Positions 23,257 through 35,015 of a stretch of DNA of 64,000 nucleotides are shown piece after piece. This DNA comes from Diabrotica undecimpunctata (taxonomy: Eukaryota; Arthropoda; Insecta; Coleoptera; Chrysomelidae), in the NCBI RefSeq assembly GCF_040954645.1, contig NC_092806.1, forward strand, positions 29,971,644-30,035,643, read 5' to 3'. How positions within the stretch are numbered: position 1 is the stretch's first letter; every line of letters starts with the position of its first letter. A program made the position numbers and the translations under genes. The notes beneath the pieces were generated by a model. It worked only from the letters and a program-made list of their open reading frames with translations, was not told the origin of the DNA and searched no databases.

Positions 23257-23479
23257 ATGCATAACCTTGAGTGCAATCAAAATTGAAAGCCTTATCACTG
23301 AGGCAATCAATCACTCCATTTCAATCAAAACAATACAATACTTCTCTCCGGTACTTCCGCAATATATCATTTCCAAAATTCAACAAAAAAGACGGCTTGT
23401 AAAGACGTAGAAACCCTTTATCAAAACAGAATACAACTACATCTCTGCTAGAATTAAGAGGGAAATATCTGCCCTACAG

Positions 23480-24850
23480 GCTCGCCAGTAGAAAAAAAGT
23501 CCTAACAAAACAAAAACAAACTCAACTGTTGATCGACAACCACATAGTCAGCTCACCAGAGCTAAAAGCCGAAGCAATTAAAAATTCGCTTCATAATAAT
23601 TTCCAGTCCCCAGACAGCCCAAACTTTGATCACTATTTCAAGCTCAACACTAAACACATAGTAAGAACTACTCTCATGCACCACAATACAGGTTATGATC
23701 CCATCATGACATTTCTCACTGACAGGAAAACAGAGAGTTATTGCCAAATTGGCAAGAATAACTTCCCTGGACTTGACAATATCAGTAGAACGGTGTCTCA
23801 AACAACTTTCTGAGAGTTTAACCCCTCTTCTAACTAAAACTATTAATTCATGTCTCAAAAATAGTCACTTTCTAATCCTTGGAAAGTGGCTAACACAATC
23901 ATGATACCCAAACAGGGTAAACCTCCAACCGATATGGAATTATACAGACCAATATCCTTAATAAATACGCTCGAATAATAAATACGGGAAAGTCCTCGAG
24001 CTTATCCTTAAGGAAAGACTCAATGACTTTCTCGAAGCTCACAATATCATCCCAAAATTTCAATATGGATTCCAATATGGTAAATCAACTCAAAATGCAT
24101 TAATAGACTTCACATCTAAAGTCACCCAAGCCATCAACGATAATTTTATCGCCATGCCACTTTTCTAGATGTACAAAAGGCCTTCGATCAAGTCTGGCAT
24201 GACGGGCTTGTTCGGAGGCTGATTGTCATCAGGCTACCACTTCAATTTATTAAAATCATACATTCTTACTTGTTACAATGAATCGAACTGTTAGAGTGAG
24301 AATAAGTGATGAAATATCAATCCCATTCACTCCACGTGCTGGAGTTCCCCAAGGCCCAGTGTTAGCGCCCCTGTTGTATATAATATACAATAGCAACATT
24401 TCTAATTTAAATATCCCAGACACTCAGCTGTTTCTCTACGTAGATAATAATGCCCTTCTCACAACAGCAAGGGGTTATATTTCTGAGACAACTTTCAGAA
24501 GAGTACAAACTCTTTTAAACGGCCTCGAAGAATAGTGCAATATGTGGAGAGTTACACTTAATACTGCGAATAAGCAAACCATTGTGTTTCGCAGCCCCAA
24601 AACATCTGTAAGAGTTGTCGCCTGCGATGACGACCAATTCCCCCCGAATTTGATGGAACAAAGGCTCGATATCCACCCGACAACTTCCTATTTGCGTGTT
24701 CTTTTTTCTAAGACACTCAACCTTATCTAAAGGCAACTTTAGATAGGGCCAGAAATCGAGCCCGCCTCCTTATATCACTTACAGGGAAGATTGGAAAAAC
24801 ACATAACAAAAACTCTTGTACACACTTATAAAACATTCATTCGGCCCGTT
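23480..24850 (+). pseudogene. Jockey/I-like LINE reverse transcriptase, degenerate
   Basis: Reading blocks in order: LIDNHIVSSPELKAEAIKNS at about 23530; KERLNDFLEAHNIIPKFQYG followed by FQYGKSTQNALIDF at about 24015-24115; AGVPQGPVLAPLLYIIYNSN at 24338-24397; LFLYVDNNALLTTA (catalytic YADD changed to YVDN) at about 24430; and KQTIVFRSPK with IHPTTSYLRVLF after it. These are motifs of a Jockey/I-type reverse transcriptase. The loss of the second catalytic Asp, and multiple stops, make it dead. The right edge is unclear. Confidence 0.8.
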
Positions 24851-24966
24851 ATATTAGATAGATAGTATTGGATAGAGTTATAGATTTTTATTTTATAGAT
24901 TCTGCGTAGTGTAAGCAAAAAATATCTATAAACCAATCCTTTCCCTTACCCCGGACCGAAAGTGAT

Positions 24967-25140
24967 GAATAACAAGAATTTTAGTGCAATACACTAGTTC
25001 TGAAGTTGATCGTAGACGTATAAACGACTTAAAGGAATAATGGTCACTAGAGAACACAGTTTTCGCCTTTGCCAGTTCAGCTCGCACACACTCACTAAAA
25101 AAAACACTCACACTGGCATGATGGTGAAAAGGGCCCTCTT
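24967..25140 (+). repeat. Dispersed direct repeat, copy A
   Basis: The segment beginning gaattttagtgcaatac recurs at about 26835-27000 (aaattttagtgtaatacg...). The copies share the tctgaagttg, tagacgta and aaacg(a/g)cttg phrases. Copies are diverged and 1.86 kb apart in the same orientation. Confidence 0.6.
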
Positions 25141-26828
25141 GTGTCCGCCACAAATTTTAGGGTCGGTTGAGAACATCTAAACGACTGACGGAATTAAAGT
25201 TGTAGCATTTGAAATTTATTGGAATCCCCTCGTATATGTGTTAATTGAAATCCCCTTATATATGCATTATAATAACGAAGAATTTAATCAATGTTTCTTA
25301 GTTCGTATCCTTCAATTTAAAACCCATATAATCTTTCGTTCTTTTTAGGTCGCCGCCGTCGATAATAAATCGTTTTATTGTTTATTTATGTCACAGGCGC
25401 AAATTCTTCGATATTTCTTTGTTCAAACCGCCCGATATTGCGTTTTCAAATTAATCTACGTCTTAATTTTCGTTGTGTTTTGTTTATTTTAGCGTTTTGC
25501 TTATTCTAGTTTATGCGATCAATTTTTTAAGATAATTTCGTCACTTTCGTTGGAGCCGCGGTGAAGAGCGGCCAGCGTTATGTCCAAATTCATCCATCGA
25601 ATTTGTGGTTTTCTGTTTTTGGTCCCTTTTTATGGAAATATGTAGCAGTAAAAAGTAGTTTTGTGGTAGTTAATGCTTCAATTAATGTTTTGAGTGAGGA
25701 TTGGAAGAATTGTCGTTTCCATCCTCGTTTTGTTTCTCCCTGTTTGTCATCCAAGGCTTTTTGGCAGTTTGGAGATGGATTTGTTCGTGTGTTCGTTACG
25801 CAGAGAGTGGAGCCCAGGTCTACCCCCAGTTAGTTGCAGTAATTGTTCCAGAACATTCAAAGTGTGATTTGGTGAATTAGGGTAACTTTTGTTTCAAACT
25901 TTAAAGTAAAGACAGACATTTTTTTAAATAATATTTTGCTTTCATACACGATAAAAAATTGTAATATTTAAAGTAGTAAATTTTATGGTTTGACTTTAGC
26001 TGTCATTTTATTTGATTAGTTTTGTTTTAAATTTAATGTTAACATATGACAGCTTGCTTTATTGTTTTCGATATTTATTTGTTTTGTTTGTTTTAAAGAA
26101 AGGTTAATCTCTGTGAGATAACACTTGTAAGTTTATGTAGTATCTCCAACTCCTGGAGTTTGTAAACGGATGACATGTAAGTTTTTTCTGTATTTTTTTT
26201 TTGAATTGTGACTATTAATATAGTGTTTTTATATTGTCTATTTTGTAACTGTTTGTGGTGACACAAAAATAAATGTTAAATTTTGTTTCTTAACATTTGT
26301 TTATTTTTTTTAACTAACCTTTTTTTTGAGTTTCCATTTGAAAAAGATATGTTTTTTATGTTTAATAATTATATCTCCAGTTACAACTAGCTGGTTGTAA
26401 TAGTTATAATTAGGCACCTCAAGTGGCGCCCTATATTAAATTTCTTGAGGTGTTTCCGGTTTATTTTCATTCTGTTTGTCCCAAGAGATTTATGACCCTT
26501 TATTTCATTTTTCTGTAGTTGCCCCAATCCAAACCCCCTTGTCTTTTACTTATCCACGACCCCAGCTCTCCAACTAACCCCTGAGTGCACGTTCGCACAA
26601 GTAGCGTTTATTTTGCTTACCCTATCTTCGCTCCAAGAATTTCTATCCCCCATCTTCTACCCCTAATAGTAATACCCCTATGGTAGGCAAAATATTTTCG
26701 TTACAAAGTAACATCGAAATGGTAGAGTCCGTCACTGTCATGCCATCACACACACTCACACTGGGCTACCTGTGACAAACCTGCCTCTAGAAAGCTGACA
26801 AGGCCTGGCCGTTAACGCAAACATCCAA
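25141..26828. other. Less AT-rich, unclassified sequence between direct repeats
   Basis: No protein domain is recognisable, including in the 90-codon frame at 25561. A 25-base near-tandem phrase (ttg(g)aatccc(c)...tatatgtgtta) is duplicated at about 25221-25270. The flanking direct repeats make an LTR-type element conceivable. I see no gag/pol motifs, so this is only a location to examine. Confidence 0.35.
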
Positions 26829-27000
26829 CAAGAAAATTTTAGTGTAATACGCTAGCTCTGAAGTTGGATGTAGACGTAAAAACGGCTTGCAGGAACAATA
26901 GTAACTGAAGACTCGGTCTTTGTCTCATCTAGCTCAAAAAACACAAACACCATACTCTGTAAAGAACATCACATCCAGATAAAACCTTCCAACTCTGATT
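26829..27000 (+). repeat. Dispersed direct repeat, copy B
   Basis: Diverged copy of 24967-25140; see that entry. Confidence 0.55.
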
Positions 27001-28150
27001 CGACTGGCGACTCTATCTCAACAGCCTCCAAGATGCTCCATTACACACGCCACGACAACTACCACAGTGCCTTTTTCGATGCTCTTCTGCCTTGTACCGT
27101 GCCACACAACATTCAAAGCGAACAACGGGGACACATGTTCAATCCTTTCGAAATAAAGAATCCCTACTCCATCGCTCAAAATAAATATTGGAAGAAGAGA
27201 CGCATAACAAAAATAGCTCATTTATTTGATAAAGGAACAGCTGTAGTGATAATAAACTATAATAAAATTTGTGGAAGCGTTGAAAACAAAAGTTTTCAGT
27301 GTTTTATTGCTTGGTAATATTTTTTTCTACTTTTCAGAATATGTAACATTAACTAGTTTTTAGATATTTACTAAAAATTATATATATTTTGTTCTTTTTT
27401 TTTGTAATGTCCATGAATTCTAGAATCGATTTAAACAAACTCCTGAGATCCAAGTAGTAAAACGATAAAAACCATTGTATGGAATTACCTAATATCTCGG
27501 CGTCAGTTCTCAACTTTATCCTGTGATAAATACTTTTTGTAATATTTCCTGGAATTATCATACGAACCGATTTTGTCTAACTGTCTGTAACGAAGATCTT
27601 TATCTCAGAATATTCTCGGGTCCGTCAACTCCCGTAGAATAAGGGATGGCTCTAATAAAGGTTGTTATGCTAAAGTTCATTGGCTTTCTCTTTCCCGGTA
27701 ATGTATTCTAGAAGATTTGCAGTTATGTTTGTTATTTTCCTTTCTTAAAGTGCTTTGAACATTATAATAGGATAAAAAGAAAATATTTATTTTGTAAACA
27801 GGGTAATGAACTTGATTTGTGTTAGCAAAACATTAAGTGTATACTGTATATTACGAATTTGCGAATGTTGTGGATTATCGCTAGACAATCGATAGACAAT
27901 GATCAACCCTACTGTATAGTATAGCATAAGAAGTACGAAAGTAAATTGCTCTAATAATGAAATTATGAAACAAGTAATTTTTAAATTGAATTAAAAAATT
28001 CTTTTATGTCGTACTAGTTTATTATTGTGTTTTTTTGCTTAGTTACCAACTCTATACTAAAACAATTTTTAATTGAAGGCGATTAATTGGCAACATCGCA
28101 CTTAACGATATCTTAGCAACGAAATCATATTCCACTTAACAATTTTACAG
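27001..28150. other. AT-rich sequence, nothing recognised
   Basis: The 94-codon open frame at 27033 has no recognisable motif. Nothing else stands out up to the duplicated segment that starts near 28157. Confidence 0.35.
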
Positions 28151-29372
28151 AGGCGTACCAAAAAAAAATTTAAGTATTTATTTAGACACATAAGTAATTA
28201 CGTAAAAATTAAATCTAAGGCCGATATAATTATTAAATTATCATGTGTACTTTGACAGGTATCTTATAAGTGTATAACAAAATAAAGTAAAATTTTATTG
28301 TTATTATAGAGTAACTAATACTAAGCTTACCATACGTCCCGGTTTAACCGGGATTGTCCCGGTTTTAGACATCGGTCCCGGAGTCCGGGCCGGTTTGTCA
28401 TTTTGTCCCGGTTTGACAAAACTGTCGTAATTTTGAATTTTTGTTAAGTGATTTCACACGAATGATTTTTTCCTCCTGGATTCATATTTACTGATAATAA
28501 ATAAGATTATTCACGTTCGTATTATATAAACAATTCTAATAATGATGACTGCATATCTGATTGATAAGATATTTTAATAGGGTTCCTACCTTAGACCATT
28601 AAAACTTATGGACACGCCTTCTACCAAATCGTTGAAGCAAACACCTTCTGCGCAAGTGACGTCACAATATGGCAAGAACTCTAACGTTAGATTGGATTTT
28701 TCGAAAAGCCCTAATAAAACTACCTAATTTTAGATGAACTTTAATAAAACTGCAATATTTTGTAAAAGATATGGGAGATAAATTATTTATCAAAGGAATC
28801 AATGAATATTTTTGAATTAAAGTAATTTTGTAAAAATAAATGTTTAATTTGAAAGTGTACCTATCTCTTCTTGTTTGATAATGAAAAATAATTTTAAAGG
28901 GTAGAAATTTTACTTGTGGATGGAAGTTTCATTTTAGGGGAAAAATTATGTATATAAATCTATTTATTGACCACAAAATAAAATAGATTTGTTAACTTAC
29001 TTTTAAGTCTATTGACATTATTATTGAAGTTCTTACCTTAATTGCAATAATGAAAATAAATTATCTTTATTAGATGTTTATATTATTTCCTTAGATAGGA
29101 TGGCTTTTCCTTACTAGATGTTCCAGTAAAGATTTTATTGATTTTAACAAGCCTTCCATTTTGTTGTTGCAGCATTTTGATTTGTTTGTTTTTCTTTTGA
29201 AATAATTTGCTTACTACCACTTTATATTCTTGATCTCTGTTAGATGATTCTTGTTCAAAAAAGTCACCAAGATCATGTCTTCGCTTTTTCAATGAAGGAT
29301 CTTTCTAAGGTAGTTTCCTCTAGAATTTCTACTGGAGTCTTTATGGTAGTAGATTCACTCGTTGTTATATTT

Positions 29373-30348
29373 AGGAATTTACAAGGAATTGTAAGGACAA
29401 TTTTAATTACAAGGAATTATTCAGGAATTTACAACCTGGTGTAAAAGGAACTCTTTAATGGTAAATGCAAAAAAAACTATTTGTATGCAGTTCTACTCGC
29501 GATGTAAGGCATCCCATGGTTATAAAATCACAGTCAGCTCTGAGGAAATACCCTTTAGTAATACAACACTATTTCTTGGTAGCATTCTAGAAAGTAATAT
29601 GACATGGGATGAAAATGTCACTAAAGTCTGCAAAACAATGAATAAGGGTTACTATGCGATCCTTCAGTTGAAAACTCTATTTAACACCAATCAATTGATA
29701 AGTGAGTATTATGCATTGGTTTATTCATATATGGCCTATAATGTTGTCTTGTGGGGAAACTCTAGAAACTCTTCTAGAGTTTTTATAACTCAAAAGAGAA
29801 TTCTTAGATTGATATTCAATATTGATAATAGACAATCATGTCGTAAATATTTTATTGAACACAGACTGTTGACTTTTCATGCTTTATATATTTCTAAGTG
29901 TATCATTCACGTCAAAACTAAATTTCAAAATTTTACCCTCAACTCTGACTTTCATAATTACCCGACAAGACACGGGAGGTTGATAAGCGTGTGTAAACAC
30001 TCCACAACTCTCTTTGAAACTAGCCCTGATTTTGCAGGATCTAAATTTTACAATTGTTTGCCACTTAATATAAGAAATGAAAATAATTTTCAGAAATTCA
30101 AAAATAAATTAAAAGCATGTTTGATCCAATTATGCGTTTACAACCTAAATGATTATTTTGACTTGAGAATCGACGGCTTCAGAGACGCTCTATATCGCAT
30201 ATCTTTTTTTTTATATTTTATTGATTTTGTTTTATGTAATTGTCCTATATAACTTGTTGATCATGCTTTATGTACTATATGACTTGTCCTATATCACAAT
30301 GTGATCTGATGGAATTAATAAAGAATATTCTATTCTATTCTATTCTAT
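29373..30348 (+). mobile_element. 5'-truncated LINE with (TTCTA)n tail
   Basis: The 8-base word TTATATTT is present at 29365-29372 and 30349-30356, flanking the insertion. The 3' end is a (ATTCT)n tail at about 30326-30350. Removing the insert restores an in-frame join of the THAP reading on the other strand, which independently supports the borders. Confidence 0.85.
29458..30252 (+). pseudogene. LINE C-terminal region, open for 264 codons
   Basis: This is the segment downstream of a Jockey/CR1-like reverse transcriptase. It opens with VNAKKTICMQF, then NTTLFLGSILESNMTWDENV, then YSYMAYNVVLWGNSRNSS, QKRILRLIF and FAGSKFYNCLPLNIRN. It is uninterrupted but lacks the catalytic domain because the copy is 5'-truncated, so it has no known activity alone. 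It is the longest undamaged LINE reading in this part of the window, and the insertion is therefore relatively young. Confidence 0.8.
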
Positions 30349-30733
30349 TTATATTTTCACTTTTAGAGCCTGTTGTTTTGTCTGAGACAGTTTCTTTTTT
30401 TACTGAAAATTTTCTAGTTTTAACTTGCTTAATTAAACGGTTTGGAAAATCGAAAATGCTGGGTACAGCATCTTTTTTGAGTTATTTTTTTGAACTCCAT
30501 CCGCTAGTAATAAACGAATCCGCCGTGAAATGCTTGGAGCAAATTTTAGAACTATTTGATGGTTTAAAATTTTCACGGTGCATCGCTATAATCCATTTTT
30601 TTGCAATGATGAATCTTTAGGAAATCTAAAACAATTTATTTACTTTATCCTTCAGTTTTCAAAGTAATTATAAAATAAAAATTATACAAGACTCTCATAC
30701 CTGTGTGTCTATTTTAAACACTTTGGATGCTAA

Positions 30734-31622
30734 ATGGGTGATAACTTTCTGGTAGGTTTTCCAAGTTTAATTTATGAATTTTTTTACCCATTAAATGATA
30801 TATCTGTCCCCTTTTTGTATCGTTGCGTACAATTAAATGCACTGAAAGATAATATGATATTTGAAAGTGAAACGGGTGAGTTATATTTTTGGTTTGTGCA
30901 TGGACAATTAAACAATTTTAACAAGACTGTACTACTCATGAAAAAAAATGAAGCAAGTGCGGCTGACATTATTTTGGAATTAAGAAGGTTGAAATCTAAT
31001 TTTCAAGAACGCATGGACAGCAACTTTGTACCACAAAGAGCGAAACAATTATTATTAAAGAATCTTGGTAGTAGCCAGGAAATTGATCAATTTCAAACAG
31101 AAGTAACTGATTTTTGCATTTCATACATTGAATTGTGGGAAGGCAGTTTCGGAGGAGCCGACATTTTCGAATGGATTGGACCGAATCACGCATTGAAATG
31201 GGACGAAATCGAAGGATCTGCTAAAATTATAAACAAAATACACGGTTCGGACGATCGACAAAATATTAATACTGACAACCTTTTTGACGAGCTGTCACTT
31301 ACGAAAGTTTTTATAGCATCAAATAATGATGAATGGAATTCCACGACGATACAAATTGATTATGTTGACCAATGGGTTCTACTATTTAAACATTTTCATG
31401 AATAACACATCGATACACCCCAACCTGGTAAAAATGGTGCAATATATTTTGTGCTTACCAGGCACCTCCGCTCCTTTAGAGCGTGTCTTCTCGATGATGA
31501 AACATATTTTTGGTCGGACGATAGAAGCCATATGTTGGAGTCTACCGTACAAGCATTACTATACTGTAAATTAAACTTTAATATGACATGTAACGATTTT
31601 TACCAAAAAATAAAAAAATAAC
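30734..31622 (+). pseudogene. hAT transposase, C-terminal half
   Basis: The open block 30734-31405 reads FVHGQLNNFNKTVLLMKKNE followed by ASAADIILELRRL, and TDFCISYIELWEGSFGGADI. After a frameshift near 31385 it continues HPNLVKMVQYILCLPGTSAP and LERVFSMM, the hAT dimerisation motif. A second shift leads to HMLESTVQALLYCKLNFNMT and a stop near 31622. It resembles the ZBED-type hAT group. The N-terminal DNA-binding and first catalytic parts are absent; their place is taken by the antisense THAP fragment. Confidence 0.8.
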
Positions 31623-32345
31623 ATTTTATTAAAAAAAATACATACAAGCGAGAAGTATGAATGGTACAAAAAATAGGTATTTTATTAATAAAAATTTTTG
31701 GCAGCAGCTTAATCGTTTTTTTTTATACTTTACCCTATCCACCATTTATTGTCCCGCTTAAGAGTTTCATAATTATGGTAAGTCTACTAATACAGTACTT
31801 CAAAAAACAGAAACCTTTGCAAAATACTTAGTTTTTCGTTAGAATAAATCTGAAATTTTAAATCTTGTCATTACATTTCATTCTCTATTTATAGAATTGC
31901 TGTCTGCTGTAAACGTTATATTTGTTTTTTTTTTAATATGAGATGAATAGATTTAATTATTTATTTAAACACATAAGTAATTACGTAAAAATTAAATCTA
32001 AGACCGATATAATTGTTAAATTATCATTTGTCTTTTTACAAAATAAAGTAAAATTTTATTCTTATTATAGAGCACGTAATACAGAACTTCAAAAAACAGA
32101 AAACTTTGGAAAATACTTATTTTTTCATTAGACTATACAATCAGAAATTTTAACATAAGATCTCGTCATTACATTTCATTCTCTATTTATAGAATTGCTG
32201 TGTGCTGTAAACGTTATATTTGTTTTTTCAACTTGATTTTAAAGTTTCTTTGTGTTTATTTGTTTTATACTCCATATAAATTAAAATGAAGATGCGTGTA
32301 TATAGTAGTGCATTTGTTTATTTGAGTAAATTTTTGAAATATGAA

Positions 32346-33162
32346 ATGAAGATGGCACTAACTACTAAAGAGTTAATAGCTTTGTTAGAAGAAGACTCAG
32401 ATTGTGAAAATGCTGACTCACTTAATGTGGGTTATTTGCCGCCGGAATTAGATGAAGTTTTCGATGTAGAAGACATTGATGATAATATTATTTGTGAATA
32501 ATCAATAAAATCCGATATTGCAGGTACATATGAAATACAAGTGAACCACAGATATCTGAACCACAGATAAAACGTCCAAAGAAAAAACCAGGCAAAAATA
32601 GTAAATCCAAATTTGTCTCAAGTTATTATTATTAACAACAGATACTCCTTCATACTCAGTAGTAATTCAACATCAGTCTGATTGATATTTAGTTAGACAA
32701 TATAAAAGCCAACCATGGAGGCAAGTCATATATTGAAAATTTTTCACTCTTTTTTGATAAATTCTATATTTTACAAATATTTATGTATCGCAGAATAACC
32801 GTCACGATTTTGAAGTGAGTGACATAGATTTAAAAAAATTTATTGGCATATGTATATTATCTGGTTTACACTCCGCTTTAAGTTGATATATATTGGTCGA
32901 AGGATGAGGATAAAGAAGTGCACATTATAAAAGAAAGCATGAGCCGACATAGATTTATATTTATAATAGTGAAGAAACCGCTACATCAGTGTCAAACTTG
33001 CTTTACCAGATGAAACCAGATTCGACAATATTGGCCACATTACAAAAAAAGACGATAGTGCAAGAATGTCAGATGTGCAAAAGTAATACTATTTATTTAT
33101 GTAAAAGGTGTAGAGTGCATCTACACCCCGAATGTTTTGAAAATTTTCACCTTAAAATTTAA
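32346..33162 (+). pseudogene. Second piggyBac transposase, internally deleted
   Basis: The start MKMALTTKELIALLEEDSDC is acidic and typical of piggyBac N-termini. A stop follows ICE (32499-32501). In other frames there are YKSQPWRQVIY (about 32705) and QNNRHDFEVSDIDLKKFIGI (32791-32850). The end reads CQMCKSNTIYLCKRCRVHLH followed by PECFENFH, the Cys-rich C-terminal finger. The catalytic core between about 32990 and 33050 is missing, so this was a non-autonomous derivative. It differs clearly from the copy at 7711-9489. Confidence 0.78.
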
Positions 33163-34150
33163 TTAACATTTAAGATACAATATGTTCCTTCATTAAAAAT
33201 TGTACTGTTTTTCCTTGAAAATGAGAAAAAAAAATCTTGGTTGTAAATTAGTCTTAATTTTTGTGTTTTTAATCCAATCTAATAAATTAATTGTCAAATT
33301 TTTCTTTGTTTATTGTATCGCCCTAATGGTTTAATACTATAAAAAGAATAAACTTACCCCAAATTTACTTTACTTACCATAATACTATTTTAAAGTTAAT
33401 AATAAAGTCTATTTTTTAATAAATATATTCCCAAGAAATAGGACACACTACGCCTATGCACATATTTAATGTGGAACGAATAAACTAAAATATAAAATTT
33501 CTCTCATTCCCATCCTTTCTAAGAACGTACATATAAATAGACCAGTGAAATGTTGATAAGTTTACCAATGTTTCAAAATATTCAATGAACTTGTCTAACT
33601 ATACGCTCGTGAATCGCACCAATTTATATTGTTACGGGGGCAAACTTTATGGGACTAACTTACTTTTTCACTTATTTACTTGGGCGAAGCATACACAATA
33701 AAAATGACCCCGGTAAGAATTTACTTCTGAGATTTCGCATAGTTGCCGTTAGCTCTTAGTGCAATTTGTAGATTAGTCACATTTAAATAAAAATTGTCAG
33801 ACTATATAATAGTATACTACTTTATAGCCCGTAAAGGCATAAAGACCAAATAATAATATTACTTCAAATATTCGCTTAACTTATGATAATAAGCAATGTT
33901 AATATTCTTATTTACCACAGCATGAGGTGAGATGATCCACAGCAATGTCTAGATCATTTTCTTTTTATACATACGTTTATGTTTAAGTTATTAGTAATGG
34001 TTGAGAGTGAGAAATACCGGCGAGTGATTGGATGTTAAGTCGAAGCATGATTTACCTTTGGTTATACAAAAATCAAGGAGATCTGGAAGTTTTCTTTTGT
34101 CTGTTGGCTAATATGAAGGTTCACCTGTAAAATAACTTTTGAGGTTATTA
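33163..34150. other. AT-rich sequence, nothing recognised
   Basis: No coding or repeat pattern could be supported in this stretch; the left part is presumably 3' flank of the piggyBac derivative. Confidence 0.4.
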
Positions 34151-34153
34151 ATA

Positions 34154-34850
34154 TTAATTGCTGCCACGTGGTAGTAGTTGTCTGCCACGTGGGTTCATTA
34201 ATCTAGACTCCCAAAAAGGACGTTTCGTATTGTATTCACCACCGGTTAGAAACCTTGATCCAAGTGATCCAAAAGATTTAGAAAAATGATTTGTTTTTAT
34301 AGAGTGCTTGAAAGGGCAGTATAATGATGATATAGTGATTGGTTCACTCCAGTCTTCAATTACTATGTTTGTGGCCTGCAGATGCGGTATTTTAGTTGCC
34401 TGTAGTTCGTAATGTTTTATACTGCTTTTAATAATTATGGCGGAACCTCCGTGTGCAGTATTATCAGAATGATTTGTGGTATATAAATTATAGTTTGGCA
34501 TTTTCCAGTAACTTTTACCTGTAAAGTGCGTTTTGGAAATAAGCATTATATCAATTTTATTTGCAATTAAAAAATATTTTTAACTCTTGGCCATGTTGGG
34601 TCATACTGTTGGCGTTCCATATTGCTAGTTTAAGTATAATAACCATTTAAATGATTCTGTATTCGACTTTCACCAAGAGGCTTGATAAATCGTCGAATAT
34701 ATATGCTAATCTAGTAATAATGCTTTCTAATTTATTTATAATTGTGTATATATCAGATTATTTGGCTGAATCTGCGTAGTTTGAATCTGCATGTTTTATG
34801 TTGTGGGTTGTTGAGATGCTGGTATTCTCTGAGTTACCTGTGTGTATGTT
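34154..34850 (-). pseudogene. Jockey-like LINE: end of ORF1 and start of endonuclease
   Basis: From about 34630 the minus strand reads LAIWNANSMTQHGQELKIF, then LISKTHFTGKSYWKMPNYNL, TTNHSDNTAHGGSAIIIKSS, and RFLTGGEYNTKRPFW with RLMNPRGRQL. This is the APE-type endonuclease of a Jockey-group LINE: the N-terminal Asn, the SETHF box as SKTHF, and the GGDYNAKH box as GGEYNTKR. The block 34154-34546 is open for 130 codons and stops after the third box. Sequence at about 34660-34850 is probably the ORF1 tail. Confidence 0.8.
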
Positions 34851-35015
34851 AAATATTGGATGCGCAAAAATCGCATCGATGTAATTAACCCAGTTATTAT
34901 TTACACTGCAAATGATAATACTGACGACAGTGGTTATAAGTATGACTCTAATTCTTGATTACACTGTAACCTAATACGTTTTCAATTTCTCATTAACATG
35001 TAAAATTGTTCAATA

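Larger units (their letters stand above)
29083..30720 (-). pseudogene. THAP-domain gene fragment, antisense in the hAT, split by a LINE
   Basis: On the minus strand from about 30630 the reading gives FPKDSSLQK, KWIIAMHRENFKPSNSSKIC and SKHFTADSF, then LKKDAVPSIFDFP. This is the second half of a THAP zinc finger, with the ...C..HF and AVPTIF-type signature. A donor (acacag|gtatgag, about 30690) and an acceptor (ttgttttag, about 30630) suggest a retained intron upstream. After the LINE is removed, the frame runs on across the junction: TTGSKSENITTSESTTIKTP followed by VEILEETTLERSF. A frame change then leads into KKRRHDLGDFFEQE and a Lys/Gln-rich coiled segment that ends near 29083. A run of A residues carries a one-base shift and a TAA lies after GWSSKK. 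The first half of the THAP domain is not found. It is probably a captured gene piece; a THAP-type transposon is the alternative. Confidence 0.6.
28322..31785 (+). mobile_element. hAT DNA transposon carrying foreign sequence
   Basis: An 8-base duplication, ACTAATAC, flanks the element at 28314-28321 and 31786-31793. Inverted ends share CTTACCAT (left taagcttaccatacg, right on the other strand agacttaccataat). The left end continues into repeated cccggtt words. The paralogous empty site at about 32070 confirms the borders. Inside are a plus-strand transposase C-terminal half, a minus-strand THAP-domain gene fragment and a LINE inserted in that fragment. The N-terminal half of the transposase is missing. 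Confidence 0.85.
28157..32250 (+). repeat. Tandem duplication, left copy split by a hAT element
   Basis: The left copy runs 28157-28321 and resumes at 31794-31940. The right copy is 31945-32250. Shared phrases include cacataagtaattacgtaa, gccgatataatt.ttaaatt, cttcaaaaaacagaaa, and the pair attgctgt and ctgtaaacgttatattt. In the right copy the site reads agagcacgtaatacag, which is the uninterrupted version of the hAT target. The right copy leads into the piggyBac reading at 32346, so the unit may be piggyBac 5' terminal sequence. Confidence 0.8.

Noticed and set aside
25561..25833. A 90-codon open frame as a gene
   Set aside because: No recognisable motif, no splice or start context, and a composition consistent with chance in GC-richer DNA.
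25141..26828. A full LTR retrotransposon between the direct repeats
   Set aside because: No protease, reverse transcriptase, integrase or primer-binding-site evidence was found.
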